From Deltaproteobacteria bacterium (GTDB taxonomy: Bacteria; Bdellovibrionota_C; UBA2361; SZUA-149; JAITKM01), in assembly GCA_031278395.1 (NCBI GenBank), contig JAITKM010000039.1:11147-75146 (forward strand): DNA of 64,000 bases, given 5' to 3'. Below the pieces are notes generated by a model that was not told the origin of the DNA, ran no database searches, and saw only the letters and a list, made by a program, of their open reading frames with translations. Positions 51,215-59,906 of this stretch are shown here, piece after piece. The translations under genes and the position numbers were made by a program. Position 1 is the first letter of the stretch. Each line of letters begins with the position of its first letter.

Positions 51215-52266
51215 TTATTAATAGTCAGCCAAAAAAGTGGGAAGCTAATCAATACTTAGCCACTGTTAGTTACCAAACAGTGCGCTATAGCGCCGGCTTT
51301 TTAAAAGCTAACGTAGCTAATTACTTTAAAGATTTTTATGCTGATTGGACGGAGTTTTTTGAATATTTTGGTGTTCAGTGTAAGTTAGTGCGAGTTAGCC
51401 CCAGCTTAGGATTTCCGACCAAAGAAGTCTCATTTCTGCAGATTGAAATTAATAAAGAACCCTGTGTGTTAGTTATTGATAAAAAGATAAAAGAGATAGT
51501 TTTAGAAACTTTTTTTAAAAAAAAATCTCTCCATAATCCAAACTTGACTATCCTGACAGAATATATTGAAAAAAAGTTTCTTTATAGTTTAAGTCAAAGT
51601 TTTAAAGGTAAATTTCCTTTGAAATTTTCTTATCTTAAGTCGCTCCAGTCTGTTAGTAAAATTAAAAATAATAATCTAGGTGGGGTGATTTGTTTAACTT
51701 TTGAGATTAATGGCAAGACAGGTTATGTTTGGTTTGGTTTGAGTAATAAAATAACGGATAAAATTGACAGCGATTATAAAAAAGAAAATGTGCTTGAGCC
51801 AGATTCTACTGCTGACCAATTACGAGTTGACTTAACAATTTTGTTAGCTGAAAACATTATCCCGACTTCTAAGGTAGTGGATTATACAAAAGTTGGGGCT
51901 TTAATTGAAATCGGTGAATTCAAAGAAATTGAAATTTTAGTTGAAAAATATAATCAGGTTATTGCTAAAGGCAGACTTTATAATTTTAATAATTTTTTTG
52001 CGATTAAAGTTTCTGAAATCATACAACCTGTAACGCGAGTGGAAGATATATTTTCTGGTGTAACCACTATTAATGTCGAATTTGATTGTGTGGAAATGAC
52101 GCAAAGAATGTTAAAAGAAAATCTACAACTAGATGGATTTATTGTAACTGCTAAAAACTTAAATGATCTAGCGGTAGCTTTAAGTATTGGCGAAGAAGTA
52201 GTAGCGTTTGGCGAAATCTGTATAGTGGACGGAAAACTATCCGTTTTAGTAACGGAGAGAGTATAA
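51196..52266 (+). CDS. sctQ: SctQ-like cytoplasmic-ring protein with SpoA domains
   Basis: A 356-aa protein. The N-terminal 200 residues are diverged. From about residue 210 a SpoA (FliN/SctQ C-terminal) domain is visible: LRVDLTILLAENIIPTSKVVDYTKVGALIEIG..EILVEKYNQVIAKGRL. A second, poorer one lies at about 285-356 (VEFDCVEMTQRMLKENLQLDGFIV...EICIVDGKLSVLVTERV). FliM would have a CheC-like middle domain and FliN only one SpoA, so the SctQ/YscQ plan fits best. It forms the sorting platform of the injectisome. It lies 2 bp before sctR. Confidence 0.7.
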   Translation: MEKEGVIINSQPKKWEANQYLATVSYQTVRYSAGFLKANVANYFKDFYADWTEFFEYFGVQCKLVRVSPSLGFPTKEVSFLQIEINKEPCVLVIDKKIKEIVLETFFKKKSLHNPNLTILTEYIEKKFLYSLSQSFKGKFPLKFSYLKSLQSVSKIKNNNLGGVICLTFEINGKTGYVWFGLSNKITDKIDSDYKKENVLEPDSTADQLRVDLTILLAENIIPTSKVVDYTKVGALIEIGEFKEIEILVEKYNQVIAKGRLYNFNNFFAIKVSEIIQPVTRVEDIFSGVTTINVEFDCVEMTQRMLKENLQLDGFIVTAKNLNDLAVALSIGEEVVAFGEICIVDGKLSVLVTERV

Positions 52267-52268
52267 TT

Positions 52269-52937
52269 ATGATTGATAACTATATCTTTACAACCTTTGA
52301 CTTATCACTACTAAGCAGTATAGCTTTAATTTTATTGGCTCTACTTTTTAGCTCATATGTAAAAATAGCGGTAGTTTTGAATATTGTTCGCTTAGGTTTT
52401 GGCTTTACGAGTTTGCCTACTTTATTTATTACGATTGGGTTAGCTTTGACTTGTTCATATTTTGTCATGTATCCAACACTAGTTGAAGTTTCTGATGTGC
52501 TAAAAGAAAATTCGTCAGCGCAAGTAAAACTTTCAGAACCAGAAAAAACAGTTGTGTTTGATAAAATTTCCCAGATTTGGAAAGAATTTGTTACTAAACA
52601 CATAAAATATAATCAAATTGAAACTTTTTCTAAATTGGCAATTGCAGTTGATAAAATAGAAAAAATAGACGAGCCAGATAAGGAAAATTTAAATTCTAGT
52701 TGGCGAGTATTAGCGCCGGCTTTTTTAGTTTCAGAATTAAAAGAAGCTTTTCGGATGGGTTTTATGTTATTTTTGCCATTTTTAATTATTGATTTAGTTA
52801 TCGGGACTGTTTTAGCGGCGATTAGTTTAGAAAATTTAAGTCCGTATTTAGTTGCTTTGCCCTTGAAGTTATTATTATTTATTGCGGTCGATGGTTGGAG
52901 CTTAATTTGTAAAGGCATTATTTCATCTTATATGTAA
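52269..52937 (+). CDS. sctR: SctR/FliP-family export gate protein
   Basis: A 222-aa protein with four spans. The family signature is clear: SSYVKIAVVLNIVRLGFG near the N-terminus, and VSELKEAFRMGFMLFLPFLIIDLVIGTVLAAISLENLSPYLVALPLKLLLFIAVDGWSLICKGIISSY at the C-terminus (conserved ELK-AF--GF--F-PFL-IDL and LPLKLLLF--VDGW). Length and the lack of a cleavable signal peptide fit injectisome SctR better than FliP. SctR5 with SctS and SctT forms the inner-membrane export gate. The middle (about 75-130) is a charged cytoplasmic or periplasmic loop. Confidence 0.8.
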   Translation: MIDNYIFTTFDLSLLSSIALILLALLFSSYVKIAVVLNIVRLGFGFTSLPTLFITIGLALTCSYFVMYPTLVEVSDVLKENSSAQVKLSEPEKTVVFDKISQIWKEFVTKHIKYNQIETFSKLAIAVDKIEKIDEPDKENLNSSWRVLAPAFLVSELKEAFRMGFMLFLPFLIIDLVIGTVLAAISLENLSPYLVALPLKLLLFIAVDGWSLICKGIISSYM

Positions 52938-52941
52938 AAGA

Positions 52942-53187
52942 ATGGAAACTTTAATCTATAATACGATATCCATTTTGTTTGAGGTTTTACTTCCGATTTT
53001 AGGGTTTATTGCGCTTTTTGCTTTTTTAGCTGGATTACTTTCAACCCTAATCAAAATAGAAGAGCGCTTGTTAAGTGTTGCTAGTAAAGTTTTGGCAGCG
53101 TTGCTTTTCTGTTATTTTTTCTCTTCTATAACTTGGCTAAGAATTACTGCCTACACTGAAGCACTCTGGAATTTCAGTGCAAATTAA
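52942..53187 (+). CDS. sctS: SctS/FliQ-family export gate protein
   Basis: An 81-aa protein with two hydrophobic helices (about 12-35 and 45-65) and the IKIEERLLSVASKVLAALL segment equivalent to the family's T-Q-I-Q-E-Q-T-L-x-F-x-x-K loop. It directly follows sctR by 4 bp. FliQ/SctS wraps around the SctR pentamer. No sctT (FliR-like) gene follows; after the stop codon a repeat element and a 446-bp gene-free region begin, so the remaining core genes must lie elsewhere. Confidence 0.75.
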   Translation: METLIYNTISILFEVLLPILGFIALFAFLAGLLSTLIKIEERLLSVASKVLAALLFCYFFSSITWLRITAYTEALWNFSAN

Positions 53188-53212
53188 TAAAATAATATAA
53201 TTTATGTTGGGG

Positions 53213-53291
53213 CGAGCCAAAAATCACCGCCTGTAAATAATGATTGATCATAATTTATCGACAGTGATTTTTGTCAGCCTTGTGCGATGTA
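53213..53291. repeat. dispersed intergenic hairpin element, copy D
   Basis: About 79 bp. The left arm GGGGCGAGCCAAAAATCACCG and right arm (inverted) CAAGGCTGACAAAAATCACTG agree at most positions, and the palindrome continues inward to ATGATTGATCAT at the centre (53247-53258). It is the most complete copy of the family. Confidence 0.65.
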
Positions 53292-53633
53292 TTAATTAGG
53301 ACAAAAAGCTTGTAATATAACAAGCAACTTATTTTTGTGCAATATCCACCTTTTATAACCTGCTGCTAAGTTAAAATATTTGTAATAAAAATTAGCCTTT
53401 AAATAAATTTTGTAAAAAATAAAATTTAGAATCTATTACCAATTTTACTTATTAGTTGCTCCTTGATGGGTTATCTAAATTTTGATAGTTTTCTAGCTTG
53501 GTTTTTAGATTAAAGCATATTGATTTAATTATAAAATCCAAAAAATAATAAAAAGTTTATTTTTTTTATATATGTTATCGGAAATTATTTTTTTAACTTC
53601 TGAATATAACTTAGTAAAAATGGAAAGGTCTAC
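53292..53633. other. gene-free AT-rich spacer before the second glycan operon
   Basis: Contains a small hairpin GCTTGT-AATATA-ACAAGC at 53308-53325 (possible weak terminator of the sct operon) and long A/T runs. No coding frame or RNA is recognised. It should hold the promoter of the operon starting at 53634. Confidence 0.45.
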
Positions 53634-54398
53634 ATGTTAAACATAGTATTACCTATGGCAGGTCGAGGAAGTAGATTTACTAATGCTGGTTGGTCAATAC
53701 CTAAGCCGCTGATTCCGATTCATAACATTCCAATGATAAAAGTCGTGGTAGATAATCTTACTCCAAGTTGTGAACACCGCTTTATATTTATCTGCCAACA
53801 AACACACCTAGTCGAATATGACCTAATTTCTAAATTAAAATCTTACGCCAAAAATGTTGAAGTACTAGGGGTCAACGGTATTACAGAAGGTCAAGTCTGC
53901 ACCGTTTTGCTAGCTAAAAAATTTTTTAATAACGACGAGCCTCTTATGACTGCCAATACTGACCAGTATATTGATTTTGATATCAATGAGTACTTAGAGG
54001 CTATTAATTCACGCCAATTAGACGGCATGATTATGACTATGAAGTCGCAAGACCCTAAATGGTCATATGCCAAACTAAATGCACAGGGGGTGGTGGTTGA
54101 AACTGCTGAGAAGAAAGTTATTTCTCAAGACGCAACAGTAGGAATTTTTAATTTTACTCGTGGACGCGATTTAGTACGTTCTGCTGAGCAAATGATCCAA
54201 GACAACCTTCGCGTTAATAATGAGTTTTATACTTGTCCTTGTTATAATTATCTTATTCGCGAAGGTAAAAAGATCGGAACATATTCTATTGGAGAAGAAT
54301 ATAATGGCATGTATGGCTTGGGGATTCCAAGTGATTTAGATTTTTTTATTAAGCATCCAATTTCCGAAAGAATCAAACAAGGAGAAAGTCAATGTTGA
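53634..54398 (+). CDS. sugar-phosphate nucleotidyltransferase
   Basis: A 254-aa protein with the NTP-transferase signature LPMAGRGSRFTNAGWSIPKPLIPI (G-x-G-x-R-F...PKP), a VNGITEGQVCTVL substrate loop and EPLMTANTDQYIDFD (metal Asp). It couples an NTP with a sugar or polyol phosphate. A good AAAGG lies before the ATG. It overlaps the GDPD-like gene by 7 bp. The paralogue at 55790 lacks the signature, so this one is likely the active enzyme of the pair. Confidence 0.85.
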   Translation: MLNIVLPMAGRGSRFTNAGWSIPKPLIPIHNIPMIKVVVDNLTPSCEHRFIFICQQTHLVEYDLISKLKSYAKNVEVLGVNGITEGQVCTVLLAKKFFNNDEPLMTANTDQYIDFDINEYLEAINSRQLDGMIMTMKSQDPKWSYAKLNAQGVVVETAEKKVISQDATVGIFNFTRGRDLVRSAEQMIQDNLRVNNEFYTCPCYNYLIREGKKIGTYSIGEEYNGMYGLGIPSDLDFFIKHPISERIKQGESQC

Positions 54399-55021
54399 TA
54401 CTTGCGCATCGTGGATATTGGAAAGAAGTTCTTGAAAAAAATCAGAGATCGGCTTTTGAACGGGCTTTTAAAGGTGGATTTGGCAGCGAAACAGATTTGC
54501 GGGATAACGCAGGAAAAATCGTGATTGCCCACGATATGCCAAAAGGTAACGAGCTTAGTTTTGAAGAAGTTTTGCAGATAATGGACGGACGCAATTTACC
54601 GTTAGCTCTCAATATAAAAGCTGACGGACAGGGCGAGGCTATTCAAGAGTTATTGGAGAAATATCAGCACACCAACTATTTTACCTTTGATATGTCGATT
54701 GCAGATTTAGTGTGTCAGATTCAGCGTGGTTTGCAAGTTTTTACTGGACTTTCGGATATTCTGCCTAAGCCAGTTATGCTGGAGAGCTGCGCCGGGGTCT
54801 GGTTAGATAGCTTTTATACGGATTGGTTTGATGCAGACACAATAGATAATTTACTCGCCTGTGGTAAAAAAATTTGTATTGTCTCTGCTGAATTGCACCA
54901 ACGAGCCAGAACAAAACAATGGGAGATAATCAACAAATGCCAAAAGCTTGCCAGTCAAAATTTAATGCTTTGCACAGATGTCCCAGAAGAAGCCATGAGG
55001 TATTTCAGTGACAAAAATTAA
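54392..55021 (+). CDS. glycerophosphodiester phosphodiesterase-like TIM-barrel protein
   Basis: A 209-aa protein. The GDPD signature is seen: ILAHRGYWKEV (catalytic His), FGSETDLRDNAGKIVIAHDMP (metal E-x-D and second His). It is somewhat short for the family (often 240-260 aa) and the C-terminal strands are diverged. It has no signal peptide, so it would act in the cytoplasm. Located inside a glycan operon, it may process a glycerophospho- or other phosphodiester intermediate. It overlaps both neighbours (7 and 14 bp). Confidence 0.75.
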   Translation: MLILAHRGYWKEVLEKNQRSAFERAFKGGFGSETDLRDNAGKIVIAHDMPKGNELSFEEVLQIMDGRNLPLALNIKADGQGEAIQELLEKYQHTNYFTFDMSIADLVCQIQRGLQVFTGLSDILPKPVMLESCAGVWLDSFYTDWFDADTIDNLLACGKKICIVSAELHQRARTKQWEIINKCQKLASQNLMLCTDVPEEAMRYFSDKN

Positions 55022-55676
55022 AGCCATTTTGTTTGATATGGATGGAGTTTTGATTGATGCCAAAGATTGGCACTATAAAGCTTTAAATAAGGCATTGGTG
55101 CTTTTTGGATACGAGATTAATCGCTATGAACATTTGACCTGTTATGATGGTTTGCCAACCAAAAATAAGCTTAAAAGGTTGAGTTTAGAAAAAGGGCTAC
55201 CTGAGCAATTACATTCGTTTATCAATGAAATGAAACAACAATATACTGTGTCAATGATTCAGAATTATTGTCGCCCGTATTTCAAGCATGAATATGCTCT
55301 TTCGAGACTTAAAGCTGAAGGTTATCGCTTGGCAGTTGGTTCGAACTCAATTCAGATGACAGTTAAAATGATGATGGACTATGCCAAACTAACTTCATAT
55401 TTTGACTTTATGCTTTCCAATCAAGATGTTGCTAAAGCTAAACCAGATCCAGAAATATATTTAAAAGCTATGGCAAAACTGAGATTAGAAGCAGAGGAAT
55501 GTTTAATAGTGGAAGATAATGAAAATGGAATTCAAGCCGCACTCGCGGCTGGCGGACATTTGTTGACAGTCAAGGATGTGGATGAAGTGAATTATGATAA
55601 TATTAAAAGGCGTATTCTAGAGATAGAAAACAGTAGCGCAGCCAATCCCGGCAGCGTAAAAAAGCAGTATAGATGA
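55008..55676 (+). CDS. HAD-superfamily phosphatase/phosphomutase (beta-PGM-like)
   Basis: A 222-aa protein. HAD motifs: I, ILFDMDGVLIDAKDWHY; II, LAVGSNS; III, KAKPDPEIYLKAM; IV, CLIVEDNENGIQAAL. The cap is of subtype I, and the DxD plus H-Y after motif I resembles beta-phosphoglucomutase and sugar-phosphate phosphatases. Within this operon it probably removes or moves a phosphate on the precursor that the nucleotidyltransferases activate. Confidence 0.85.
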   Translation: MTKIKAILFDMDGVLIDAKDWHYKALNKALVLFGYEINRYEHLTCYDGLPTKNKLKRLSLEKGLPEQLHSFINEMKQQYTVSMIQNYCRPYFKHEYALSRLKAEGYRLAVGSNSIQMTVKMMMDYAKLTSYFDFMLSNQDVAKAKPDPEIYLKAMAKLRLEAEECLIVEDNENGIQAALAAGGHLLTVKDVDEVNYDNIKRRILEIENSSAANPGSVKKQYR

Positions 55677-55680
55677 GCCT

Positions 55681-55749
55681 AGGGATGTGCCAAAATTCGC
55701 TGCGGTTAATTCGTATTGTTACCAAATGTCGTGTAAATTTTGTCCGCCC
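55681..55749. repeat. dispersed intergenic hairpin element, copy C
   Basis: AGGGATGTGCCAAAATTCGC at the left is matched by the inverted right arm AGGGCGGACAAAATTTACACG (complement of 55729-55749). It lies inside an operon, between the HAD gene and the second nucleotidyltransferase gene, so it does not have to terminate transcription. Confidence 0.5.
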
Positions 55750-55789
55750 TACACGGTTTATCGATATGTTGTGTTAAAGGAAAAATAAA

Positions 55790-56524
55790 ATGCAAATTAT
55801 GTTTTTAATGGGGAGCTCCCAAGTTGAAATTAATAAGGAAGATTATCCTCTTTACCTAACAGAAATTGGCGGAAAATTAATTTTGGAACAACAGATTGAG
55901 TATTGCCAAAGTTTAAATCCGCAAAAATATATTTTTTGTGTTAAAAACAGTGATCTTAAAGCCTTTCAAGTTGATTCTGTGATTCGTCAACTAATTCCGG
56001 ACGCCAAAATTATACCTATTAATAATCAAACTCAAGGTGCGGTTTGTACCGCGCTGCTAGGTAGTCAAGATATTGATAATACTGAAGAGCTAATCTTAAT
56101 GGCGATTGATGATTTTATTGAAGATTCAGGCAGACAGATTTTGGAATTATTTCATCAAAAAAATAGTGATGCGGGGGTCGTTTCGTTTAATTCTGTTCAT
56201 CCTCGTTATTCATTTGCTAAGCTAGATGACCAAGGCAATGTGATAGAAGTGGCGGAAAAGCATCCGATTAGTAAAAATGCGCTGGTTAGTTTTTATTATT
56301 TTAAAAAAGAGTCAGATTTTGTGGTTTGTGCTAAAGAGGTTATTCGCAAAGATAATCCAATCAATGGTGTATTTTATATCAGCCAGACGCTGAATGAAAT
56401 GATTTTAAAACAGAAAAAAGTTTCGTGTTGTCCAGTAGCTAATAATAAATTTCATCCTCTTAAAACAGAAGCGCAGCTAGCTGAATATTTATTAGAATTG
56501 AAAGAAAAAAAGGACAGTAAATGA
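55790..56524 (+). CDS. diverged nucleotidyltransferase-like protein
   Basis: A 244-aa protein with the NTP-transferase layout shared with the 53634 gene (NNQTQGAVCTALLGSQDI, LILMAIDDFIED, HPRYSFAKLDDQGNVIEVAEKHPIS). The N-terminal signature is degenerate: MGSSQVEINKEDYPLYLTEIGG has no G-x-G-x-R-x...K-P. It may be inactive, regulatory, or act on a different substrate. A good SD (AAAGG) precedes the ATG. It overlaps the cupin gene by 4 bp (ATGA). Confidence 0.7.
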   Translation: MQIMFLMGSSQVEINKEDYPLYLTEIGGKLILEQQIEYCQSLNPQKYIFCVKNSDLKAFQVDSVIRQLIPDAKIIPINNQTQGAVCTALLGSQDIDNTEELILMAIDDFIEDSGRQILELFHQKNSDAGVVSFNSVHPRYSFAKLDDQGNVIEVAEKHPISKNALVSFYYFKKESDFVVCAKEVIRKDNPINGVFYISQTLNEMILKQKKVSCCPVANNKFHPLKTEAQLAEYLLELKEKKDSK

Positions 56525-56853
56525 AAACGACGAAATTAGATAAGATGGTTAAGGGGTGGTTTATCGGAAATTTTGAGCCGACTTTATGTAAGACTAACTC
56601 GGTGGAGATTGCGGTTAAGACCTATCAAAAGGGGGATTATGAAGTAGCGCATTATCATAAAATAGCCACTGAATACACCGTGATTGTCTCGGGGCGGGTT
56701 AAAATGAACGGCGTAGAATATCGCGCTGGAGACATAATAGTTATGGAACCTGACGAAGTGACAGATTTTGAATGTCTGGAAGACGGAACTCAAAACGTGG
56801 TCGTCAAAATTCCGGGAGTTAATAATGATAAGTATAATTCTATTGCGCCGTGA
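56521..56853 (+). CDS. small cupin-fold protein
   Basis: A 110-aa single-domain cupin: EVAHYHKIATEYTVIVSGRVKMNGVEYRAGDIIVMEPDEVTDFE carries the metal-binding H-x-H...E and the second motif without its usual His. Such cupins accompany nucleotidyltransferases in capsule loci; they act as epimerases, isomerases or binding proteins. The role here is not visible. It is coupled to the preceding gene by an ATGA overlap. Confidence 0.78.
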   Translation: MKTTKLDKMVKGWFIGNFEPTLCKTNSVEIAVKTYQKGDYEVAHYHKIATEYTVIVSGRVKMNGVEYRAGDIIVMEPDEVTDFECLEDGTQNVVVKIPGVNNDKYNSIAP

Positions 56854-56935
56854 CGGCGCGTTCGCAAACTTATCCACGGAGATAGGTAGGAGAATAAAAA
56901 ACTAAATATAACGCAACTTGAGTTAATAAGCTGAA

Positions 56936-58267
56936 ATGTATAAACTCCAAAATTCAGATGATTATTTTGATCAAATGTTAGAGAATAGCCCCTCAAATGT
57001 AAAATCCGATAAGTATTTATCGTTTATAGAATCCTACGAGAAAATTTTTGCGCTTGGATTAGAAAAATATGGTTATCTTAATAAAAATGCCATCAAGTAT
57101 TTTTTTATGAAATATGAACAGCTTAAAAAACAGTGTCTACATCCAGAGCTTTTTTATCGTCGTTTGATAGAGGTTTTTGAAAAATATAAGCTTAAAAAAC
57201 GTCCAAAGTTAATTAACTCTTTAGCGCTTAAGGGGGGTGAAATTTTGCAATTTTTTCAGCAAGGGCAAGAGATATCTTTGGTAGTTCAGGGCGAAATTGT
57301 TCCTCAAGTAACGCAGTGGAATTTGGAAAATATTCGCAAAATTTTTCCAAAGGCAGAAATTATTCTTTCAACTTATCGGCTGCAAGATGTTGAACCAGGG
57401 ACATATGATAAATTAATTATCAATCCAGATCCTGGTAGTTTTTTTTATAATTCAAAGTCTAATTCTAACAGCAATAATATTAATCGTCAGCTAGTTTCGA
57501 CTTTGGCAGGTCTAAAGCTGGCGAGCAGGAAGTATGTCTTTAAAATTCGCTCAGATTTTATATTAACTGACTGCACGTTTTTAGATTATTTTGATAAATT
57601 TTTAGTAACTAATTCTGATTATAAAATTTTTAAGCATAAAGTATTAGCTTGCACTTATTTTACTCGTAACCCAAAATTTAAAAAGAGCACTTACGCATTT
57701 CATCCCTCTGATATGGCTTTTTTTGGTTTAAAGGAAGACTTAATAAATTTGTTTGAGATTCCATTAATGCCCAAAACAGAGGAGTTTTATTGTGAATATA
57801 AGGGTAATCTCTACAATAGATATGTGCCAGAACAATACTTGTGGGTTAATTGTTTAAGAAAGAATGGCAAAGATATTCAGCTTGAGCATCAGTGTCAAAA
57901 TAATTCAAAACTAATTGAAGAAACAGAAAAATATTTTGTTTCTAATTTTATCTTTTTAAACTGGGAGCAATTTAATCTTGTTCCGTCAGATAAATTTTTG
58001 AATTATCATAAGTATGATTATGTTTCATGTATCACGCATCTCGAATGGCAAAAACTTTATCAGCAATATCTGGATAGTTCTTGGCTCGTACCTACCAAAG
58101 ATGCCGAACGCACCAGAATACAAAGACAACATTGGCAAAAAAAGTTTTATCGTTTTATAGCCAACTGCCTTGTCTTGCCCTTAATAGGTAAATCCAGATC
58201 GAATTTAAGGCATAAAGCCAGAGAGTGGGTGATTGAGTTATTGAGCAAGGGGAGACCAAAATTGTAA
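56936..58267 (+). CDS. WavE-like glycan synthesis protein
   Basis: A 443-aa protein. The N-terminal 110 residues are helical and unassigned; the WavE domain starts near residue 115 (EISLVVQGEIVPQVTQWN, PKAEIILSTYRLQD, YVFKIRSDFILTD). RYVPEQYLWVNCLRKNGKDI and ETEKYFVSNFIFLNWEQFNL match the WavE half of the fusion at 4544-6388 almost residue for residue, so the two glycan loci share an enzyme type and a recent common ancestor. It is probably a glycosyltransferase. Confidence 0.75.
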   Translation: MYKLQNSDDYFDQMLENSPSNVKSDKYLSFIESYEKIFALGLEKYGYLNKNAIKYFFMKYEQLKKQCLHPELFYRRLIEVFEKYKLKKRPKLINSLALKGGEILQFFQQGQEISLVVQGEIVPQVTQWNLENIRKIFPKAEIILSTYRLQDVEPGTYDKLIINPDPGSFFYNSKSNSNSNNINRQLVSTLAGLKLASRKYVFKIRSDFILTDCTFLDYFDKFLVTNSDYKIFKHKVLACTYFTRNPKFKKSTYAFHPSDMAFFGLKEDLINLFEIPLMPKTEEFYCEYKGNLYNRYVPEQYLWVNCLRKNGKDIQLEHQCQNNSKLIEETEKYFVSNFIFLNWEQFNLVPSDKFLNYHKYDYVSCITHLEWQKLYQQYLDSSWLVPTKDAERTRIQRQHWQKKFYRFIANCLVLPLIGKSRSNLRHKAREWVIELLSKGRPKL

Positions 58268-58315
58268 AATGTCCAAACGAAATAATATCGTTTAACTTTA
58301 ATTTTTCTTCCTGTG

Positions 58316-59479
58316 CTACATCACATTATTTCCAGCGCGGCGTTGGACAATATCTTTTAAGCCTTCAAAACCTTCCTTAGGCATACGTAACGAAGAATTA
58401 CGATTTCCAATTTGAGCTAAAGAATTAGAGTTTGAAAAATTAAAGAAAGTAAATTCCCCAGCAGGCCAAGTCGTTTTAAAGAATTGCACATCCTCGGCAT
58501 ACAATAAATCAAAGGCGTGAAAACCAAACATTTCAATTAAGATCTTAGCTGTTTCTTGGCGAATCGGTGTTTTATCAATATGTGTCGGAATTAAGACGCC
58601 ACCATTCTCTTCTACTACTTGAATAATTTGCTCAAAATGTAAATTAATTCTTAAGTTAATTTTTGCCGCTAAACCAGAAGCTACCCCTAGCGAATTTAAA
58701 ATACTATTGATTTGCGCTGAAGAAAAATTTTCTGGAAAAAGAGCTAAAAATTGTAAATCATCGCAATATCCTAATTTACAAGTGAACTCAAAACCTGGAA
58801 TAATTCTGAGCCCTTCAATTATCGCCTGTTTTTTCAGAGCTTCTAAGTAATTCATATTATATAAATCGGTTACAGTTATCACATCTAAACCTTTAGCTTT
58901 TGCTAATCTAACCAAAGCCGTGCAAGAATCCTCTGAAGATGAAAAAAGATAACTATTCATTGCAGGTGAATGGATTCGTAGATCCATATTATACTGTCTC
59001 CATTTTTTATCAGGCTTAGACAAAAACTTTGGCGTGTTAATCTGTTTGGTTTTAGCTTGAAGTAATTTTTTCTTTTCTTTAGCCGCAGCTTTAAAGAGTT
59101 GTAACATCTCTTTAGTTGGAGATAAAAAATGTTTAGACTTACTAATTTCAGGCTTAGTTTTAGCTGATTTAGTAGCTTGAGCTTGATTTTGCTCAAGCTG
59201 CTTGAGCTTGTTTGGGGCTACCTGTTTAATTTTTGAATAGACTTTTGGGGGGTTAGCCTGCTTAACCTTATTTGGCTCTTGAGTTGTTTTTTTTTCTTTT
59301 GTAACTTTTGTTTGCACTAACTTTTGGGCTACGTTAGCAAGTCGCTTTGGGGAAGTTTTGCTCTGCGTTAACTTCTTTTTAGTTTTTTTATTTCCAGTTT
59401 TTACTACAGTTGCTTTAGGCTGTTTCTTTTTTACGACAGCCTGTCGTGTTTTTTTTGTAGAAAACTTTTTTTGCGTCAT
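58316..59479 (-). CDS. PHP-domain protein with lysine-rich N-terminal region
   Basis: A 387-aa protein. Residues 1 to about 160 are Lys/Thr/Gln-rich and low-complexity (KKTKKKLTQSKTSPKRL and similar), like histone-H1-type tails. From about 165 a PHP metallo-phosphoesterase domain follows: DLRIHSPAM, VITVTDLYN, IIPGFEFTC and VLIPTHIDK. In each, the pattern matches D-H-x-H, T-D-H, PG-E and P-A-H motifs, but some metal ligands look changed (DLRIHS for DLHxHS, TDLYN for TDHN). It may be a diverged phosphatase or nuclease that binds nucleic acid. It is convergent with the WavE gene. Confidence 0.7.
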   Translation of the reverse strand: MTQKKFSTKKTRQAVVKKKQPKATVVKTGNKKTKKKLTQSKTSPKRLANVAQKLVQTKVTKEKKTTQEPNKVKQANPPKVYSKIKQVAPNKLKQLEQNQAQATKSAKTKPEISKSKHFLSPTKEMLQLFKAAAKEKKKLLQAKTKQINTPKFLSKPDKKWRQYNMDLRIHSPAMNSYLFSSSEDSCTALVRLAKAKGLDVITVTDLYNMNYLEALKKQAIIEGLRIIPGFEFTCKLGYCDDLQFLALFPENFSSAQINSILNSLGVASGLAAKINLRINLHFEQIIQVVEENGGVLIPTHIDKTPIRQETAKILIEMFGFHAFDLLYAEDVQFFKTTWPAGEFTFFNFSNSNSLAQIGNRNSSLRMPKEGFEGLKDIVQRRAGNNVM

Positions 59480-59502
59480 ACAATTAACCTTCCTTTTGCT
59501 GA

Positions 59503-59799
59503 TTAGTTAATTTTGTCTTTGATTGACAATAATTGTTCGTCTATGCGTTCCAAAGTCGAATTTAAACTACTAGTTGATAAATCGGAAGCTAACATATTTA
59601 ATTTACTAGTCAACGAATCTAGCTTGTTGAAAACTAAATCAATTTTTTTGTCTAAGATATTAAACTCGTCTTTAGTTGGAACACCAAGTAAATGAACTAA
59701 GGTCGATACTGTAATGTCTGGAGTTTTATGTTCTAGATTAGTTATATTATCAGTATTAACGCCTTCAGAATTTTCATTATCTATTTCATCAGTTTTCAT
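59503..59799 (-). CDS. small coiled-coil protein
   Basis: A 98-aa acidic protein. Residues 1-40 look disordered; residues 45-98 form a coiled coil with regular Leu/Ile spacing (FNILDKKIDLVFNKLDSLTSKLNMLASDL). No family is recognised. It precedes the PHP gene by 23 bp on the same strand, and the pair is probably cotranscribed. Its acidic nature beside a very basic partner suggests that they could bind each other, which is inference. Confidence 0.55.
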   Translation of the reverse strand: MKTDEIDNENSEGVNTDNITNLEHKTPDITVSTLVHLLGVPTKDEFNILDKKIDLVFNKLDSLTSKLNMLASDLSTSSLNSTLERIDEQLLSIKDKIN

Positions 59800-59906
59800 T
59801 TTAATTTATCAATTTTTGTTTTGTAACTGCTGTTTTTATTAAAAAAATCAACGATTATGACTAAGTTAAGATGTTAAAAATTTAGGAAAAGTTTCAGAAT
59901 TTTTAT

